Part shown: one piece after another, positions 61,336 to 64,000 of the stretch
Layout of the letters: each line of letters opens with the position of its first letter
Position numbering within the stretch: position 1 is the first letter of the stretch
Notes under the pieces: generated by a model
What the model was told of the DNA's origin: nothing
Databases searched by the model: none
Seen by the model: only the letters and a program-made list of their open reading frames with translations
From: Legionella jamestowniensis
Lineage (GTDB): Bacteria > Pseudomonadota > Gammaproteobacteria > Legionellales > Legionellaceae
Assembly (NCBI RefSeq): GCF_001467745.1
Contig: NZ_LNYG01000013.1
Location: forward strand, 289,751 to 353,750
DNA length: 64,000 nucleotides
Reading direction: 5' to 3'
Program-made: the position numbers and the translations under genes

Positions 61336-62420
61336 TGCATCTGGAAGAGTATCAGCGCTTATTTACCTCAGGCGCTAGAGGGATAGAACTTTTTAAAGTG
61401 GACGGAACACTTTACTTGGCTATCCCACAGCTTGCAGAAGATATCCCACACAAACCTGCCAATATGAACGGTGGGAACAGTGATACTCAGGTATTGATTT
61501 ATCGATGGCAAGAAACGCAGTTTAAATTGTTTCAGAGCCTTCCTTCCCATGGCTCAGAAGATGTACATTTTTTCTCTCTTGATGAGAAACCGCTTATTGC
61601 TGTTGCCAATATTCGCTCAGGGCAAGATCCAGATTTTAATATGTATACTGACTCGGCTGTTTATGAATGGGTAGATAATAAGTTTACATTGTTACAAAAA
61701 CTGCCAAGTTTTGCAGCGAAAGGCTGTCATTTTTTTGAAAATGATGAAGAATGCTTCTTACTTCTCTCAGAAGGGGTAAGTTTAAGCCCCTCTAAAATCA
61801 TAGAAGCGAATTCTCATATGTATCGTTGGAATGGCCATGCATTTGAAGCTTATCAAGCCTTGCCAGGTCTATGGGGATATAATATCGACAGCGCTTGTAT
61901 TGATAATCGACTATTTGTCAGTCTGGCTGATAATAGTGTAAATTCTGTCATTTATGAATGGAAAAACAAACAGCTTTTTCCGTTTCAAGCCTTTGCAAAA
62001 AATGGCGGCGGTCGGCAAATAAAATTTTTTATGTTAAATAAAACACCCTGTATTGCGGTGGCAAATCTTTTATACGAAAGTGAAATTTATTTTTGGAATG
62101 GAAAGCGCTATGAGCCTCTTCAAACTCTACCAGGAGCAGGTTGCAGAAATATCCATGTCATGAATGTAGATAGTGAATTCTATTTATTTAGAATTAACTT
62201 TATTACTGGTACCCGTGAACGACCGAAAATCAAACAGAAAGCTAGTGTTTATCGCTGGGCCGGTAACCAGTTCGAAGAAGAAATTCAATTTATGACTTTA
62301 GGAGGTACTGCCTGCCAGAGTTTTCAAGATGGAAAAGATTATTATTTGATTGTCTCCAACAGCTTAAATGAAAAAATACGTTTCCGAGTCGACTCCATAG
62401 TTTTTAAGCTCCATTTCTAA
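61335..62420 (+). CDS. Seven-bladed EPTP-like beta-propeller protein
   Basis: 361 residues, no signal peptide. Seven repeats of ~45 residues fit the epitempin (EPTP) pattern: xxIYxWxxxxFxxxQxLP, then a Gly/aromatic turn and a strand ending in xVAN or similar (LIYRWQETQFKLFQSLPSHG; AVYEWVDNKFTLLQKLPSFA; MYRWNGHAFEAYQALPG; EIYFWNGKRYEPLQTLPG). The C-terminal strand DSIVFKLHF and the N-terminal EEYQRLFTSGARGIELFKV appear to share a blade, closing the ring. EPTP propellers are best known from animal LGI and TSPEAR proteins. Last gene of the operon. Confidence 0.75.
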   Translation: MHLEEYQRLFTSGARGIELFKVDGTLYLAIPQLAEDIPHKPANMNGGNSDTQVLIYRWQETQFKLFQSLPSHGSEDVHFFSLDEKPLIAVANIRSGQDPDFNMYTDSAVYEWVDNKFTLLQKLPSFAAKGCHFFENDEECFLLLSEGVSLSPSKIIEANSHMYRWNGHAFEAYQALPGLWGYNIDSACIDNRLFVSLADNSVNSVIYEWKNKQLFPFQAFAKNGGGRQIKFFMLNKTPCIAVANLLYESEIYFWNGKRYEPLQTLPGAGCRNIHVMNVDSEFYLFRINFITGTRERPKIKQKASVYRWAGNQFEEEIQFMTLGGTACQSFQDGKDYYLIVSNSLNEKIRFRVDSIVFKLHF

Positions 62421-62494
62421 TCATTTAATGGATTGTCACTGAAAAAAATTGATGGTCTAATAGAAAATTTTAGCCCTTAGCTTTCTGGAAAGTC

Positions 62495-63019
62495 ATGAAT
62501 GTAAAAAGTAGACTCAGCTTACTATTCTTAGTGGTTGGTATCGTTAACACCGCTTTGGCACTTACTGTAAATCAATGGAAATTATCACCAGACGGTCTGG
62601 GACCTATAAAAATAGGAATGGAGCTGAAAGAGGTTGCAAAAATTAAAGGATTACAATTGTCTGGAAATAAACCAGATGCCTATGAAAGTGAACGTTGTTA
62701 TACTGAAACGTTAAAAGGGGTAAAACATGTTTTACTTATGATTTCCAATGATAAAGTTGTACGAATCAGTATTAGCTCGCCCAAAATTTACACCTCAAAA
62801 GGGACTCATATCGGTGATTCAGAAGCTAAAGTTCAGGCCTTATACAGTGATAAATTAGCAGTAGAAAAGCATCGCTATGAAGAGAAAGGACATTACTTGA
62901 CATTTGTAGTAAAACAGCCACAGGAAAGAGCAATTCGTTTTGAAACCGATGGCAAAAAAATTACGCGAATCTATGCAGGTCAAGCGCCTGAAGTGTATTA
63001 TGTTGAGGATTGTTTATAA
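62495..63019 (+). CDS. Small secreted protein
   Basis: 174 residues. Signal peptide KSRLSLLFLVVGIVNTALA, then an alpha/beta domain beginning LSPDGLGPIKIGMELKEVAK and containing GDSEAKVQALYSDKLAVEKH, a duplicated 'IGxxxxxV...Y' layout known in small periplasmic proteins. Two Cys (ERCY and the C-terminal EDCL) may pair. Function unknown. 74 bp after the propeller gene; co-transcription possible. Confidence 0.7.
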   Translation: MNVKSRLSLLFLVVGIVNTALALTVNQWKLSPDGLGPIKIGMELKEVAKIKGLQLSGNKPDAYESERCYTETLKGVKHVLLMISNDKVVRISISSPKIYTSKGTHIGDSEAKVQALYSDKLAVEKHRYEEKGHYLTFVVKQPQERAIRFETDGKKITRIYAGQAPEVYYVEDCL

Positions 63020-63035
63020 ACCGCAATCTTTATAC

Positions 63036-64000
63036 CTAAGGGCTTTGTTCTCTAACGAACGTCAATAAAATTCCTCCAACAATAAAAAAAGGAATGAGCA
63101 TAGCCATCCCTGCTCGCTGGCTATTGGCAAATTCAGCCATAACACCTACAGCAAACGGCCCTAAAAAACTGGTTGCCTTACCGGAAAGATTATATAAACC
63201 AAACATTTGTGTAATTTCCTCGGGCTTGGCCAAACGCGCCAAAAGGGTACGGCTTGCTGCTTGTATAGGCCCTACAAAAATACCAATTGCTGGCGCAAAC
63301 ACCCAAAACAAAGCAGCCTTTGTTACAAACAGTAAAAAACAATAAACGCTAAGCAAACATGCTAATGCAATTAAAATTGTTTTCTTTGAACCTATCCAAT
63401 CATCACACCAAGCAAATATTGCGGCACCAATACCCGCCGTAATATTAATAATAATGCCAAAAATCATAACGTCGCTTAAGCTTAGCTTAAAAGTTCCAGC
63501 AGCATAAATTCCACCCAATGCCAGCAAGGCATCAAGGCCATCAATATAAATAATACGGGCAATTAAAAACAATAATAAATCTTTTTGTAACAACAAACCT
63601 CTTAAGGTGCCCTTTAACTCCGTCCCTCCTTTTTTTATGGCCTTTCCAATAGTGAGTTTCTTTCCGGGTTGTTGTTTGACCATTAAAAACAAGGGTAAAC
63701 TAAAAATAACCAGCCACATTGCCACCAATAATGTTACTGAGCGCACATTGGCACTATCCTGGGTACCAAGCCAACGGCCAATAAAACCATCAACGCAAAC
63801 ATACAAGGCAACAATCAAACATAAAAGCCCTCCTAAATAACCACATCCCCAAGCCCAACCTGAAATTCGGCCAAGGTAAGCCACAGGCGCCAACTTTATA
63901 AGGAAAGCGTTATAAAAAACAGCACCGACCTCCAAGGCAAAGCTGCTGAAAAAAATGCCAGTCAACGCAAGTGGAATTGATGTTTCACCGGGGTAGGCAA
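63036..64000 (-). CDS. UMF1-like MFS transporter (partial, N-terminus beyond the edge)
   Basis: The frame is open to the right edge (PGETSIPLALTGIFFSSFAL upstream of the first TTG), so the true start lies outside. About 320 residues are visible with nine or more helices. YLGRISGWAWGCGYLGGLLC and the long cytoplasmic loop (KQQPGKKLTIGKAIKKGGTE) fit the UMF1/Atg22-like MFS group. Substrate unknown. Confidence 0.8.
   Translation of the reverse strand, partial: AYPGETSIPLALTGIFFSSFALEVGAVFYNAFLIKLAPVAYLGRISGWAWGCGYLGGLLCLIVALYVCVDGFIGRWLGTQDSANVRSVTLLVAMWLVIFSLPLFLMVKQQPGKKLTIGKAIKKGGTELKGTLRGLLLQKDLLLFLIARIIYIDGLDALLALGGIYAAGTFKLSLSDVMIFGIIINITAGIGAAIFAWCDDWIGSKKTILIALACLLSVYCFLLFVTKAALFWVFAPAIGIFVGPIQAASRTLLARLAKPEEITQMFGLYNLSGKATSFLGPFAVGVMAEFANSQRAGMAMLIPFFIVGGILLTFVREQSP

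Noticed and set aside
1-64000. tRNA, rRNA and riboswitch genes
   Set aside because: No cloverleaf with GGTTCGA-type T-loop plus acceptor pairing, rRNA segment or known riboswitch core was recognised by eye; a covariance-model search would be needed to exclude them.

Overview
The window looks like a chromosomal segment of a Legionella species, probably not L. pneumophila itself. It is AT-rich and gene-dense. It carries a CqsA/LqsA-type autoinducer synthase and many large helical proteins built from eukaryote-like modules: F-box, leucine-rich repeats, a Ulp1-type CE-clan protease, a J-domain and kinase-like folds. Such proteins are typical of Dot/Icm effectors. No rRNA, tRNA, CRISPR array or Dot/Icm structural gene was seen. 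Genus assignment and effector status are inference.

Layout. 1-7.2 kb: partial gene, GNAT, MscS channel, effector candidate with a C-terminal module reused at 28 kb, SulP/carbonic anhydrase pair, LuxR-type regulator. 7.3-14.1 kb: effector island with an F-box/ankyrin-like protein, an unknown protein, a possible nitrilase-fold protein and a 1050-residue Ulp1-like protease. Its promoters share PmrA-box-like direct repeats 7 bp upstream of the -10, and two also share an identical-arm 18-bp palindrome. 14.2-18.5 kb: LqsA/CqsA-like synthase, acetyltransferase-like effector candidate, small HTH protein, 57-residue Gly/Gln-rich protein, APH-type kinase and a decayed GNAT remnant. 19-25.7 kb: a one-module formyl-NRPS whose specificity code reads as glutamine-type, followed by an ArcB-like phosphorelay kinase. 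26-33.6 kb: LRR protein, degenerate J-domain protein, small proteins, a Rossmann-like effector candidate, an SDR and a kinase-fold-like protein. 33.8-36 kb: secreted GH5 endoglucanase. 36.2-42.3 kb: repeat-containing unknown protein, nested IS remnants with a 131-bp palindrome, a second kinase-like protein with a membrane hairpin, and a coiled-coil partner.

42.6-49.4 kb is the most unusual block. A LuxR-type regulator lies divergent to six tightly packed genes: response regulator, HTH protein, phytochelatin-synthase-like transpeptidase, short-chain dehydrogenase, periplasmic ligand-binding protein and a hybrid histidine kinase. The last three resemble a signal-modifying enzyme, a LuxP-like receptor and a LuxQ-like kinase. 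Two genes of this block are interrupted at homopolymers, one of which is an in-frame A AAA AAC slippery heptamer.

49.6-64 kb is mostly housekeeping or transport: two small proteins, Bcr/CflA exporter, NhaA, HlyD/FUSC efflux pair with an apparent AUU start, malic enzyme, and a four-gene operon (Cys-rich secreted protein, alpha/beta hydrolase, unknown protein, seven-bladed EPTP-like propeller). It ends with a small secreted protein and a UMF1-like MFS transporter cut by the right edge.
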